Source: Xenopus tropicalis (Eukaryota > Chordata > Amphibia > Anura > Pipidae). From it: DNA of 64,000 nucleotides. Position numbers and translations under genes: made by a program. The notes below the pieces were generated by a model that worked only from the letters and a program-made list of their open reading frames with translations, was not told where the DNA came from and did no database searches. The stretch is from contig NC_030683.2 in the NCBI RefSeq assembly GCF_000004195.4, positions 78,213,410 through 78,277,409 on the forward strand, written 5' to 3'. Below, in pieces: positions 12,126-25,001 of this stretch (the first letter of the stretch is position 1; each line of letters opens with the position of its first letter).

Positions 12126-12477
12126 AGCTAAAACCTTTCTAAATAGTTAAATGGAAGCTTAGTTCTCCTTTGACACAATGGATGCATGTAACTTAATGCA
12201 CATAAATGTCCAGCATTTATTAAAAATATCAAAACAATAATGTTCAGTGTAGATGTACACACACACTTTAAAAGTCTCTCTGCAGATCCATTAATAGAGC
12301 CTTGTTCAACTGTAAACACATACCTGGAGGCAAAGGAGCCTTTTCCTTGTGGTCAGTAGCTCCTAGAGGCTGGTGAAAAAGGTTTGACATGTATGTGTGG
12401 ATGCTTCTTTTCCAGAGCATCACAAGCAAATACCTGCATGACTTAATACATAGACTGACATAAAGCTAATGTGAGAC
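12126..12477. other. Unassigned DNA
   Basis: Short AC-rich tract near 12256-12266; otherwise nothing recognised. Confidence 0.4.
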
Positions 12478-12480
12478 TTA

Positions 12481-12738
12481 GGGGCGTATTTATTATGCTG
12501 TGTAAAACTAATTCGCCGAAAAAACGGAGTAAAAAGCTGTGTAAAATAAATGGAAAAGATTGCCGTCTGAATGCCGGATATTACGCCGGATATTACGTCG
12601 TTATTTTCCATAAGTTCCGGTGGAAGAAAAAACGCATAAAAAAATTATGCTGATTTTACACCGTTTTTACTCGGCGAAGCCTGGTGATGTGTGGTGAATT
12701 TTCTCGCCCTTTTTTACACAGCATAATAAATATGCCCC
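12481..12738. mobile_element. Harbinger-like palindromic MITE with TTA duplication
   Basis: The ends GGGGCGTATTTATTATGCTG and its inverse (CAGCATAATAAATATGCCCC) form terminal repeats continuing with GTGTAAAA. The element is flanked by TTA at 12478-12480 and 12739-12741, the 3-bp target typical of PIF/Harbinger transposition. It is 258 bp and non-coding. Confidence 0.85.
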
Positions 12739-12755
12739 TTAGTGGATTCGCTGGT

Positions 12756-13131
12756 GGTGTAAAAAATTAACCTCCCAACTAAAATGTTAGGCACCCCCAA
12801 GTGACTTTAATCGCTTACCTTGTACCCTGGGCTGGTGCCCCTGTTAGGAGAAAACAGCACCAGCCTGGGGTACCTGTAGCGATGCGCTTCCGGCTTCCTT
12901 TTCCTAAAATGCCAGTGGTTGGCGCATGTGCAGTAGAGTGAAAAGCCGACTTCTCTGTTAAAGTTTGGCTTTTCACTCTACTGCGCATGCGCGCGTGGGT
13001 GAACCAGGAAGAAGGAAGCCCTGCAGCTACCCCGGGCTGGTGCTGTTCTCTCCCAACCGGGGCACCAGCCCGGGGTAAAAGGTAGGTGATTAACATTTTG
13101 GCACCCCCAAGTGCCTTTCCATGTCCTTTAA
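12756..13131. mobile_element. Palindromic TTAA-type MITE
   Basis: Both halves carry inverted copies of GGCACCCCCAAGTG, CCGGGCTGGTGC and CTTTTCACTCTACTGC, meeting near 12950-12975. The right end is TCCTTTAA. The left end lacks a clean TTAAAGG tip. The same arm word recurs at 48815-48852. Confidence 0.7.
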
Positions 13132-13621
13132 GGACTACGTCATAAACTGAGAGGATTCAGCTTGCCGTTTGCTTCGAAGAGTTCCCCCTCCCTCCCTCGC
13201 TCCTCGCAGCGCATTGTGAACTAGATAGCAGGCAGGCTTGACCTTTCCATTGCCTGACTGCTTCAAAGGGCTGTGCCCCCCTCTCTGCTCTTCCCTCGAA
13301 GAATTAAATAGAGGGCCAGCTTAAGCTCTCCCGTGCCCCCCCCCCATTACACATAGACAACGGAGCTGAGCTTGTCACACACCAGCTGAAAGCAGAAGGG
13401 GTGTTGCAGGTTTGTTATTGGGCATATTTATTCACTTGGGAGGCATTTAAATTAAAACCCGGAAGAGGAGAACAAACATGGCTGCTCCGTGGGTCTGTAA
13501 TTCGTGCTACCATACGAAAAAACTTTGCAGATTTAGTTTAGAAGGAATTTAAAGCTGATACAAGTTAAAACACAACAGCAGGTGTAAAAAAATATTTAAT
13601 TGGCTGTCAGTATCGCTTTAA
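13128..13621. mobile_element. TTAA-type MITE
   Basis: The left end is TTAAGGACTACG and the inverted right end gives TTAAAGCGATACTGACAGCC. TTAA sits at 13128-13131, shared with the neighbour, and at 13618-13621. The interior is C-rich and non-coding. Terminal repeats beyond TTAA are short, so the boundaries are moderately sure. Confidence 0.55.
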
Positions 13622-13983
13622 GTTAGTTTAAGAGAAAGAGGCAGCGGGTACTGACATCCCAGGCACATTATATACAGTGAGACGCAGTCTGTATTTACAA
13701 AACCAGCACATTATATGCAGTGAGAAACAGTGGGTACTGATGGCAGATATTCAGGCCCTGGCACTATAATACCAGCACTGATCCGCAACATTGGCCCCAC
13801 TGTAACTAACTAGTTAAAAAATTAGTGCAAAAAACAACAACAACAAATATATAAAAGCACAATTAGCTTTTTCAGGGGGAAAGAGTTAACTTACCATCCA
13901 TCTGTTAGGGTAGGCGATAGGGATATTATAGATGTCAGGTGACAAAAAACAGTTTAATTTCAGCTAGTGATTCAGCCTTTAGA
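13622..13983. other. Left flank of the 13-bp minisatellite
   Basis: Two imperfect copies of a CACATTATAT..CAGTGAGA word lie at 13665-13682 and 13708-13726. No other structure was recognised. Confidence 0.4.
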
Positions 13984-16900
13984 ACTGTATAGTACCTGTG
14001 TATAGCGCCTGTGTATAGTACCTGTGTATAGTACCTGTGTATAGTGCCTGTGTATAGTACCTGTGTATAGCGCCTGTGTATAGTACCTGTGTATAGTACC
14101 TGTGTATAGTAACTGCCTATAGCACCTGTGTATAGTAACTGCCTATAGCACCTGTGTATAGTACCTGTGTATAGCACCTGTGTATAGTACCTGTGTATAG
14201 TAACTGCCTATAGCACCTGTGTATAGTACCTGTGTATAGTAACTGCCTATAGCACCTGTGTATAGTACCTGTGTATAGTAACTGCCTATAGGACCAGTGT
14301 ATAGTAACTGTGTATAGTACCTGTGTATAGTACCTGTGTATAGTAACTGCCTATAGGACCAGTGTATACTACCTGTGTATAGTAACTGTGTATAGTACCT
14401 GTGTATAGCACCTGTGTATAGTAACTGCATATATAGTACCTGTGTATAGTACCTGCGTATAGTACCTGCGTTTAGTACCTGCGTATAGTACCTGTGTATA
14501 GTACCTGTGTATAGTACCTGTGTATAGTACCTGCGTATAGTACCTGCGTTTAGTACCTGCGTATAGTACCTGTGTATAGTACCTGCGTATAGTACCTGCG
14601 TATAGTACCTGCATATAGTACCTGCCTATAGCACCTGTGTATAGTAACTGCCTATATAGTACCCGTGTATAGTACCTGTGTATAGTACCCGTGTATAGTA
14701 CCTGTGTATAGTACCCGTGTATAGTACCTGCGTATAGTACCTGCGTTTAGTACCTGCGTATAGTACCTGTGTATAGTACCTGCGTATAGTACCTGTATAT
14801 AGTACCTGCGTATAGTACCTGTGTATAGTACCTGCGTATAGTACCCGTGTATAGTACCTGCGTATAGTACCTGCGTTTAGTACCTGCGTATAGTACCTGT
14901 GTATAGTACCTGCGTATAGTACCTGTATATAGTACCTGTGTATAGTACCCGTGTATAGTACCTGCGCATAGTACCTGTGTATAGTACCTGCGTATAGTAC
15001 CCGAGTATAATACCTGCGTATAGTACCCGTGTATAGTACCTGCGTATAGTACCTGTGTATAGTACCCACCTGTAGTACCTGTGTATAGTACCCGTGTATA
15101 ATACCTGCGTATAGTACCTGAGTATAGTACCCGCGTATAGTACCTGCCTATAGTACCTGTGTATAGTACCCGCGTATAGTACCTGTATATACTACCTGTG
15201 TATAGTACCTGCATATAGTACCCGCGTATAGTACCCGTGTATAGTACCTGCGTATAGTACCTGCATATAGTACCTGTGTATAGTACCCGCATATAGTACC
15301 TGTGTATAGTACCTGTGTATAGTACCCGCGTATAGTACCTGTATACAGTACCCGCGTATAGTACCTGTCTATAGTACTCGCGTATAATACCTACATATAG
15401 TACCCATGTATAGTACCCTTGTATAGTACCTGTATATAGTACCCGTGTATAGTACCTGCATATAGTACCCATGTATAGTACCCGTGTATAGTACCCGTGT
15501 ATAGTACCTGTATATAGTACCCATGTATAGTACCCGCGTATAGTACCTGCATATAGTACCTGTGTATAGTACCCGCGTATAATACCTACATATAGTACCC
15601 ATGTATAGTACCTGTGTATAGTACCCTTGTATAGTACCTGTATATAGTACCCGCGTATAGTACCTGCATATAGTACCCATGTATAGTACCTGTGTATAGT
15701 ACCCGTGTATAGTACCTGTATATAGTACCCGTGTATAGTACCCGCGTATAGTACCTGCATATAGTACCTGTGTATAGTACCCGTGTATAGTACCTGCATA
15801 TAGTACCTGTGTATAGTACCCGCGTATAGTACCCGTGTATAGTACCTGTGTATAGTACCCGCGTATAATACCTGCATTTAGTACCCATGTATAGTACCAG
15901 TGTATAGTACCTGCATATAGTACCTGTGTACAGTACCCGTGTATAGTACCTGCATATAGTACCTGTGTATAGTACCCGTGTATAGTACCTGTGTATAGTA
16001 CCCGTGTATAGTACCTGTATATAGTACCTGTGTATACTACCTGTGTATAGTACCCGCATATAGTACCCGTGTATAGTACCTGTATATAGTACCTGTGTAT
16101 AGTACCTGCATATAGTACCTGTGCATAGTACCCGCGTATAGTACCTGCGTATAGTACCTGTGTATAGTACCCGTGTATAGTACCTGTATATAGTACCTGT
16201 GTATAGTACCCGCGTATAGTACTTGCATATAGTACCTGAGTATGGCACCCGCGTATAGTACCTGTGTATAGTACCCGCGTATAGTACCTGCATATAGTAC
16301 CTGTGTATAGTACCTGTATATAGTACCTGTGTATAGTACCCACGTATAGTACCTGCATATAGTACCCGTGTATAGTACCTGTATATAGTACCTGTGTATT
16401 GTGTGCATATAGTACCTATGTATAGTACCCGCGTATAGTACCTGCATATAGTACCTGTGTATAGTACCCGTGTATAGTACCTGCATATAGTACCCGTGTA
16501 TAGTACCTGTGTATAGTGCCTGTGTATAGTACCCATGTATAGTACCTGTATATAGTACCTGTGTATAGTACCTGTGTATAGTACCCGTGTATAGTACCTG
16601 TATATAGTACCTGTGTATAGTACCTGTGTATAGTACCCGTGTATAGTACCTGTATATAGTACCCGTGTATAGTACCCGTGTATAGTACCTGTGTATAGTA
16701 CCCGTGTATAGTACCTGTATATAGTACCTGTGTATAGTACCTGTGTATAGTACCCGTGTATAGTACCTGTATATAGTACCCGTGTATAGTACCCGTGTAT
16801 AGTACCCGTGTATAGTACCTGTGTATAGTACCCGCGTATAGTACCCGCGTATAGTACCTGTGTATAGTACCCGTGTATAGTACCTGTGTATAGTACCTGC

Positions 16901-17860
16901 GTATAGTACCTGTGTATAGTACCTGTGTATAGTAATTGTGTATAGTACCTGTGTATAGTACCTGTGTATAGTACCTGTGTATAGTGCCTGTGTATAGTAC
17001 CTGTGTATAGTACCTGTGTATAGTACCCGCATATAGTACCTGCATATAGTACCTGTGTATAGTACCCGCGTATAGTACCTGTATACAGTACCCGCGTATA
17101 GTACCTGTCTATAGTACTCGCGTATAATACCTACATATAGTACCCATGTATAGTACCCTTGTATAGTACCTGTATATAGTACCCGCGTATAGTACCTGCA
17201 TATAGTACCCATGTATAGTACCTGTGTATAGTACCCGTGTATAGTACCTGTATATAGTACCCGTGTATAGTACCCGCGTATAGTACCTGCATATAGTACC
17301 TGTGTATAGTACCCGCGTATAATACCTACATATAGTACCCATGTATAGTACCTGTGTATAGTACCCTTGTATAGTACCTGTATATAGTACCCGCGTATAG
17401 TACCTGCATATAGTACCCATGTATAGTACCTGTGTATAGTACCCGTGTATAGTACCTGTATATAGTACCCGTGTATAGTACCCGCGTATAGTACCTGCAT
17501 ATAGTACCTGTGTATAGTACCCGCGTATAATACCTACATATAGTACCCATGTATAGTACCTGTGTATAGTACCCTTGTATAGTACCTGTATATAGTACCC
17601 GCGTATAGTACCTGCATATAGTACCCATGTATAGTACCTGTGTATAGTACCCGTGTATAGTACCTGTATATAGTACCCGTGTATAGTACCTGTGTATAGT
17701 ACCCGTGTATAGTACCTGTATATAGTACCTGTGTATAGTACCCGCGTATAGTACCTGTGTATAGTACCTGCATATAGTACCTGTGTATAGTACCTGTGTA
17801 TAGTAATTGTGTATAGTACCTGTGTATAGTACCTGTGTATAGTACCTGTGTATAGTACCT
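13984..17860. repeat. 13-bp minisatellite, about 300 copies
   Basis: The unit is TATAGTACCTGTG, with common variants CCCGTG, CCCGCG, CTGCG, CTGCAT and CTGTAT in its second half. Thirteen is not a multiple of three, so each minus-strand frame reads the same 13-residue cycle (L-Y-T-G-T-I-H-R-Y-Y-T-Q-V). CTATACACAGGTA contains no stop in any phase, which explains overlapping minus-strand open frames of up to 487 codons. The plus strand meets TAG in the unit. The first 450 bp use a distinct variant set (TAGCACCTG, TAACTGCC). Longer-range repeats occur inside the array. No promoter, splice site or signal suggests translation. Confidence 0.97.
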
Positions 17861-18473
17861 GTGGGAGTGGGATGAAATCTGCAGCAAAAGTTTAGAGTTG
17901 GTTCTCAGGTAAAATTTACAGCCTGCAGATTCTTCTTTTCAGTCTTCATTTCTGCGCTGCCTTCAGTCTGTAATATCTCCTGAGCCCTGTCTGCATCTGT
18001 GTCTTGATTGGTCAATTATACTGTCTGTCAAGAAAGCTGTGCTCTGAGAAGAATCCACAAGGAGAAAAATCCAATCAGAGCACAGCTGATTACAGCAGAA
18101 CCGGAGCTTGCAGGAACAGGAGAAGGTTTACAGGAAATGCAGAAACTGAGTGAGGTGTTTTTTTAATGTGCCAAGCAGGTTTGGGGAGGCTTAGGCTCCC
18201 CTAGACTTATTGAAAATCCTCCTATGGTGGTTTGCTTTTAAACTTAACAAATCTAATTAACTGGTTACTTCAGGTAGTCTGCATATAGTGACACTGAACT
18301 AGAGAAGGCAAAGATGACCATTTATTACTAAAGCTACACATGCTACAGAAAAACTTCCCCTGGGAAGCCAATAGACTTTAATCCATTTGGCGTGCTGTCT
18401 GTTTCAGGGATAAGCTCTTTGACCTTCAACCAATCAACGACCAGCCCAAACACACAGAAGTTTTCTACCCTTA
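17861..18473. other. Right flank of the minisatellite
   Basis: Contains the inverted pair GCTGTGCTCTGAG / CAGAGCACAGC near 18029-18086, which may be part of a MITE whose ends were not resolved. Nothing coding. Confidence 0.4.
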
Positions 18474-18677
18474 GCGGCAGATTTATCACCACAGATATAG
18501 TCAGTCGCCCTCTTTCAATTTATTACTATATAATTTCTAAAAATGTATTATCAATGGGTGAAAGTTAGAACTCACCTTTTGATAAATATGCTTCGGAAAA
18601 TCCCATAGGAATGAATAGACAGAGGGTGACTTATTTTCTGTGGTGAGATGTAATTTCACACCATGATAAATATGCTC
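18474..18677. mobile_element. Palindromic MITE of the TTTATCA type
   Basis: Inverted words GGCAGATTTATCACCACAG and its eroded partner near the right end, plus ACTCACC/GGGTGA and CCCATAGGAATGAATAG, link it to the copy at 41874-42089. Flanking duplication is not certain. Confidence 0.55.
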
Positions 18678-19346
18678 CATATTACAGACTTTGAGGATGA
18701 TTTAAAACCTTTTGTAAAACGCAGATGGTGGTAAATTGTTATTGGTCTAAGATTTTAACAATTCAGTTGTCTGAATCCTTTTGCCTGTATCTCATGCAGT
18801 CTGCTATGCATCCTTGGTCCCATAACTTCATTTATTAGACCACAATGGCCAACCCCAATCTTAACAAACCAGTAACTCCAAGTTAAACATGTTATACACT
18901 GTGTTCCTTGACATGCTAGCCCCTTACTAGCACACCTTTCATTAGGCCCTAGGAGCCCATGTGAGTCCTTTACCTACCACTTTACTGGGGCAGGTGTTCA
19001 GCATAGGGCTTTCTTGTGTAGGACAGGGATGTGCTCAACATCATGCATAGCATGCATTACTATAAATCTGAACTGGCACAGGGGTGAAGAGAGCAATGAT
19101 TGAGCGCAATGCTTTGCAAAGTGCATACTAATGGAAAACGCTAGCAATATTAATTGACTGCTCATTTGTTTGCTCATTACTCACAAATATAATTTTTGCC
19201 AGACACAGTTAGTTATATAGAAATTGTTATATAGAAATTTCTATAATCTACTGTTTTCATGTTAAGTTTGTGTACATCTATTTACATAAGAAATCTCATG
19301 CCTCTAACAGCGCTAAATGGACCAAGAAGGCATTTGTCCTTTTTCT
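18678..19346. other. Unassigned DNA
   Basis: No feature was recognised. Confidence 0.4.
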
Positions 19347-19530
19347 TCTCTTTATTATTATTATTAATAACACTTATTTATAAAGCGCCAACATATTCTG
19401 CAGCGCTGTACAATAAGTGGGTTTCATACATTGAACATACAGAGTAACATATAAAACAATCAATAACCGATACAAGCGGTGAAGAGAGCCCTGCCCAAAA
19501 GAGCTTACAATCTACAAATAGAAGCGATAA
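19347..19530 (-). mobile_element. L2-type LINE/SINE 3' end
   Basis: On the minus strand it reads ATTGTAAGCTCTTTTGGGCAGGG, then CAGCGCTGCAGAATATGTTGGCGC, TTTATAAATAA, and a (TAA)n tail. This is the conserved 3' end of vertebrate L2-type elements and the SINEs that borrow it. The tail is at the low-coordinate side, confirming orientation. Related copies are at 41102-41390, 45338-45440 and 57172-57383. Confidence 0.8.
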
Positions 19531-20769
19531 GAGTTAAAAATGTGGTAGCTTTTAACATTTGAATAAAGTATGATGTAATTTATGTACCTCCCTCTGTATA
19601 GCTTATCATTAAGTCATTAAGTGTGGACGAAATGTTTTGATGGACAATAAAGGACTTTGAACAATAATAATCCGGTGTGCAAGCGTTCTACAAGAAAAAA
19701 CTATGGATTTCTCCCCTGGCTATGGGTTCAGGGCTTTTGCACCCAATATTATTGGGGCATTATTGATATCGGTGAGTTACTGCCTTGTTAAGTTGCTATT
19801 GCGGATTGGGAAATTTCTGTAAACTCCCTCGTTTGCACAGGACTCGGGGCATGGTGCACTCGGGTCATGTTATTTATGAGGTGAGCTTTAGTAAAGTCTA
19901 ATACATCATCTGAGTTTTCGAATTGTGGAGCATACGTTTCTTGGATGAACCGTGCACTTTTTTAAAGAACTATATACACTGTAAATTATGACCCATGTTT
20001 ATCTCTATGGGTCATAATTACTAAAATGATTGTATTCTAAACAGCTTGTCAGTAAACAGCTATACAATTATTGGCCCTACAGCCCTGTTGGAACTTGAAT
20101 TTCAGTCCCTATAGCTAGAGAATAGCTCATTTATATAAATGGTAGCATAGCTACAGAGACAAGCACACAGATTTTACAGCCCAGGATAGCATTACCTTGC
20201 ATACATGCCCTTTTTTTTATTTTTTTTGTGTGTCAGTGGCCCTTTAACATTAAGATGCAGTGTCCGACTCCACCGAACTGTGCACAGACAAGATCTGTCT
20301 GCAAATGAATGGGGGATGTGTCAGGCATTTGAAGGTATTTGTATCAGATAAGATGGAAAACCCTAGTGATGGATGTTCAAAAGAGAGACAGGCATTGCAC
20401 AGAAATGAATTAAACACATCTGCAAAACAAAATGGATGCTGTCACTTCTTCTTTTTAAATAATACAATTATTATTATACAGTTATTATTTCAGCTCTCTT
20501 CTAAGTTAAAGTTGATTAGGATAAAAAATACCTAGTTTTAATAAAAGCTATTTATTTAAACATTTAATATTTCCAAATAATTTATAGATGTAACCAAACA
20601 TATAAATTAACTGGAAACCTTAAATAATAGATGGAAACAAATAGATGACAGATAAAAAGGCAGACAGAAGTATAGACTGATAGACAGAAAGTCAGACAAG
20701 AGTAAAAGAGTGCCCTCAGAACAAACTATATGCAGATATGACATTATCACTCCCAACCAGTTGAAGAGA
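19531..20769. other. Unassigned DNA with a possible Penelope-like terminus
   Basis: GGACGAAATGTTTTGATGG near 19625 recalls the hammerhead 3' core and flank seen in Penelope-like elements, but the CTGANGA half is not clear. A 13-bp-arm hairpin sits at 19984-20019. Nothing coding was recognised. Confidence 0.35.
19984..20019. repeat. Perfect 13-bp inverted repeat
   Basis: AATTATGACCCAT (19984-19996) and ATGGGTCATAATT (20007-20019) are exact inverse complements separated by 10 bases. Confidence 0.9.
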
Positions 20770-20945
20770 AGCCAATCAGTTTCCTTTTTTTACTGTAATA
20801 ATAAAACAGTACCATGTACTTAAAGGTAACTAACTAAACTAAAACAATGACTTTTAGCAGACTGTGATCCAATTTACGGAAAGATCCCTTAACTGGAAAA
20901 CCCCAAGTCCCAAGCATTCTGAATAATAGACCTTATCTTACCTGT
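20770..20945 (-). mobile_element. Truncated CAGGTA-type MITE
   Basis: Reversed words of the family are visible: CAGTACCATGTACTT, TTTAGCAGACT, AATTTACGGAAAGATCCCTTA, AAAACCCC, ending CTTACCTGTA. Only one terminus is present, and the first stretch of the element is missing. Confidence 0.75.
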
Positions 20946-22534
20946 ATAATGTTGTAATGTGCCTCCTCTCCTCTTTCATTTATACAAACTGTTTACCCTG
21001 TTTATGTGATTGTACTGCATATATACTGTATTCTTCTTTTCATTCTTCACTTCATTTATACAAACTATTTTACCCTGTTTATGTGATTGCATGGCATATA
21101 TACTGTATATCTTGTATAAAGCAAATAAAGGAGTAGATGAACAGCCAAGGCACTGGCCACTCTATCTTCAAACCACCAGGTGAGATCCTAACTACCAAGC
21201 CTCTAAAGTCACAGAGAATGCATGTGCATAGCACATCAGGATAGTCTTATAAAGCCAAAAACCAGAGGGTTTAATAATATATCCATATTTATTAAACTCA
21301 TGTAAATGAGGTTTTTCATATTAAATCTTCAGTAGAGCCAAATGGCTTTTGGAGGGCACTGATTATCAGTCAATGCAAATGGTATTTTCATTCAAGATTT
21401 CCACAGAGTAAATGCATGGACAGGAAAGGGAATACTTTTGGCAAAGGAACCCTGAGCTGCAGCTTCATTAGGCCCTGTCTAATCTAGCCCTGAGTAATTA
21501 GCATTCTAAGATAACAATATGGCCAGTGCTTTATCCTGATCTGAACTATACTATTAATATACAGGATACATTGAAAGCCCAAGCAACCCCTGTACATTCA
21601 TTATTGTAATAAAAATATTTCCTGCCTTTATTTTCCTACAGAGCTTAGTATTTAACCCTGAAACATGCTGAGATTATACATGCAACTAAAAATAAAGCTC
21701 TTCAGTTTGCTAACACTGCAGATTGAAAGTAGCTGTTGGTTGCTATGTATCTTCTGTTTCTATGGCTGTTATTCACGGACCTGTAATATGGCTTAGGATT
21801 GCACGTGTTGGAATAAAAATACCTGGTTCATATTATTTTGTCTGTGTAAGAACATTATTATCTCCATGCATATTATTCTCCTGTTATTTCAGTGAAGAAC
21901 AGATAGAAGATAGATTTCCATGGTGTTTGTTTCTACTCAGCTCTACAGACAGTTAGTGAGTTTAATAAGAAGACAAACAGTAATTCACAAAACTCCTTTG
22001 TTATGTCACCTGATCACGAAGGCAGAAAAAGGGGGAAAAATTAACAGTGATAAAAGCTTTGTCCGATTCCAGATAATATCAACATTCTACCCATCTTCAC
22101 ACTGTGTTTGCTGCTGGCTGTGACACACATTGTTAAACAGATAACCAAAGCACTGCCTCAGAGATCCAGCATGTGCTTGTTAACACTAATGGTGGGTTTC
22201 ATAGCCATGCAACAGTCTTTCTATGGAACACAATTTTTTTTTGTTTGAAGCAAACCTGATATCTTTCTGGCTCCAAAGAAAGGATTTACACCCTCAGTAT
22301 AGCGTGGTCACACACAAAAAAATGCCATAAGGCAGCTTGTATCAATGGAAAAATACATATATGAAGTAGGGCTCAAGTAATTCTATTTTTCTTTAAACAT
22401 GTAATACATAAAAACAGGGTATTTTGCAAAAAAGTATTTGAATTTATTCCTGTGAGTTGTTTCAGCCACATTTGTGGTTCTGTTTTAGCATTTGTAGGCA
22501 TTAAAGTACCAGTGCTTCAAGTGGCTAAACCAGC
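20946..22534. other. Unassigned DNA
   Basis: A direct duplication of about 60 bp lies near 20983-21113 (TTTATACAAACT...CCCTGTTTATGTGATTG twice). No gene or family was recognised. Confidence 0.45.
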
Positions 22535-22800
22535 ATACATAGTAACAGTAAGTTAGGTTGAAAAAAAAGACACACGTCCATCAATGTTAATTTTCTATGT
22601 CTATATAAAATCTAACCTGTTAGTTGATCCAGAAGAAGACAACAAACCCTTCTGAAGCCTTTCCAATTTGCCTAAGAGGTGGAAAAAAATTCCTTCCTGC
22701 CTCCAAGATGGAACCAGTCCCGGGATCATTTTGTACTAATGGTTATTTTCAATAACCCCGTATTTCCTCAAAAAACCATCCAACATAAAAAGGGTTATTT
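22535..22800 (-). mobile_element. CR1/L2-type LINE 3' UTR
   Basis: It is the same family as 11794-12125, sharing the ordered words GACACACGTCCATCAA, CTATGTCTATATAAAA, GTTAGTTGATCCAGA, AAAATTCCTTCCTGCC and GGAACCAGTCC, and starting at an ATAGTAACAGTAA tail. It is truncated before the end of the ORF, so no coding residues remain. Confidence 0.75.
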
Positions 22801-25001
22801 GCTTTGAGAGCTTTAGTTTGACAAATATTGCAATTACTGTGTATATTGAATTTTTAGAAGGCATATTCCTGTATATAGTATCAGCAATACTAATTTCAAA
22901 GATCAATACTATTTTTCACTTAATATATAGTACCTTTTTCTCAGTAAGATAACCATTGAGAAACTAAAGAGGGCTATATACAATAAAATCACAGGTGCTT
23001 TTCTTTAGGATTTCTACAGTATGCCATGTGCTTTGAGTATACCGACAGAACTTCTAATCATGGCACATACCACCAACATTATGTTACAAAAAAGTTTTGG
23101 AGTGCTGTCTATTTTTCAGCCTATGACCATGCTAAAGCACTTACAGCGTTCTCTGCTCTGGAAGTGACATTTTCTGCATTCTGCTCTGTTAACTCTACAG
23201 AAGCCTCCAGCAGTCCTGATTAATATGGACTATTTTTTTTAAAAAAGAGATCTGTTTGCCTATGGAGAATCAAAACGGTTCTGTATTGAGGAATAATAAA
23301 GGAATATAGAGGCAAACACCACTGCAGAGACTGAAATTCCCATATGTGAAAATATGGGTAAATTTCTAATAGGTCTGTGTATAACTTTCTGTTCTATCAT
23401 GGCAATGAGCTAATAATAAGGTAAATGTTGGATAGAGAATGCTGGTGGATAGGGGATGCTGGCAAGGCAGTCTAGAAGTGCAGGACAAACGCTGAAAGGA
23501 GTATTAATGCCCTGACTATTGTTATACCCCCATGTTATGCTATGACTTACACAGGAATAAGAGAAAGAACAAATAGAGGAGGGGTGATTAAGATACAGAT
23601 GCAGTGGGATGTACACATAGAGAACATTACATTATATGAGAGAACGCTAAGCTGGAGTTAAACAAAAACACCCCAATGACAGGAAAAATGATCCATATCC
23701 CTGTTTGTAGCACTACATACAAGTCAGTAATTAGGAGAGGCAAGTGGAGAGCTTCCCAGGAGGGCCTACCACTGTATTCTACATACAATTGTGAAAGGAT
23801 TGCTTCTAATCTTAGTCTGCAAAGTGTAGAAACTACTGTAGTTACAGCTAAACTGTGAGAAAAATACATATCATTAAAAAATAAGGCATTAAAAGGATTG
23901 TATACTTTAAAATGAACATTTGTATGGTGTTAAACCTAGGCTGGTTTACGGCACAAGTGGTTTACGGGGTGCTATTGCTTGGGTAGAAAACCTGTTCCAT
24001 TAAAAGTAATGGGCTCATTTTTTAAGGGAAGGAAAAATTTAACAAGCCTTTCACATTTAACAATATATATTTTGCTCTAGAACCAGTCATGCCAGCATGG
24101 AAATAACTGACCAATTAGTCAGTGTTTAGCCAGGAGATATTTGGGGGGGTCTCAATCAATTTAAAAAATGCTATCTGCACTGTAGTGAGTAACTACAGCT
24201 CAAGAAAAAACTGTGTAAATCATAAGGTATCTGTATACCTGTATATCTGTATAAAATACAATCAATATATCAGCCCCTTAGTTGCATTTACTATCCTATA
24301 AATGGAAAACTGAAACATTAAACATGAAACAAATCCTGCAAATATTCTTCTATACATTTACATGCCCTATTCCTTCACCTTATTTCCCCCCATTATCTCC
24401 GCCTACATCTGACTTGATTCAAAGTCCTTGATCAATAACCACTTGCTATAAAAGGATTTCTGTATGTATTGAAATACACAAATCTAGACACATAATCTTT
24501 GAAAGCCATATACAATAAAAGCCAAAGCCTTCATTGAGCATATACCGGTAAACATGATCTGCACCTCAGCTGTCTAAAAGGTAATGTGGTTGTGTTGAAG
24601 GCTTACAAATAAATACCAGATGGCAAGTACAACAGACTATTGCAAAGAATGGTTAATACTTTTCTTTAGCTAGGTAGATAATAATAATGTTTATTGGGCA
24701 CCTTTATCTTTTTGATCCTTGCACTACTAGAATTATTACTTGCATAACTGGAAAATCATAGGGAACACAATTGACAACATTTATCCCTAGTGCTTTTGTT
24801 GACAACCATGCATGGGCCCCAAAACTGACAATTTGTCTATTAAGTTAAATGGCTGCCATTTTATGGGTCAGACTCAAAGCTCTAGTAAGAGAGTATTCAT
24901 ACTTTCACCTTTCCATTTAATAGTTTGTATTAACTGCTGTATTGGAAGCACTGTTTACTGTTATTGTTACTCCTATCAGTGTATGTAAAAGTTCCTATTA
25001 T
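22801..25001. other. Unassigned AT-rich DNA
   Basis: No gene, RNA gene or repeat family was recognised across 2.2 kb. Open frames do not exceed 80 residues. Confidence 0.45.

Noticed and set aside
13984..17860. CRISPR-like array
   Set aside because: Units are contiguous 13-mers without spacers, in a vertebrate genome.
14143..17887. Minus-strand open frames of 80-487 codons in the minisatellite as a large repeat protein gene
   Set aside because: All frames follow from a stop-free 13-bp unit; no promoter, splice or start signal and no frame preference.
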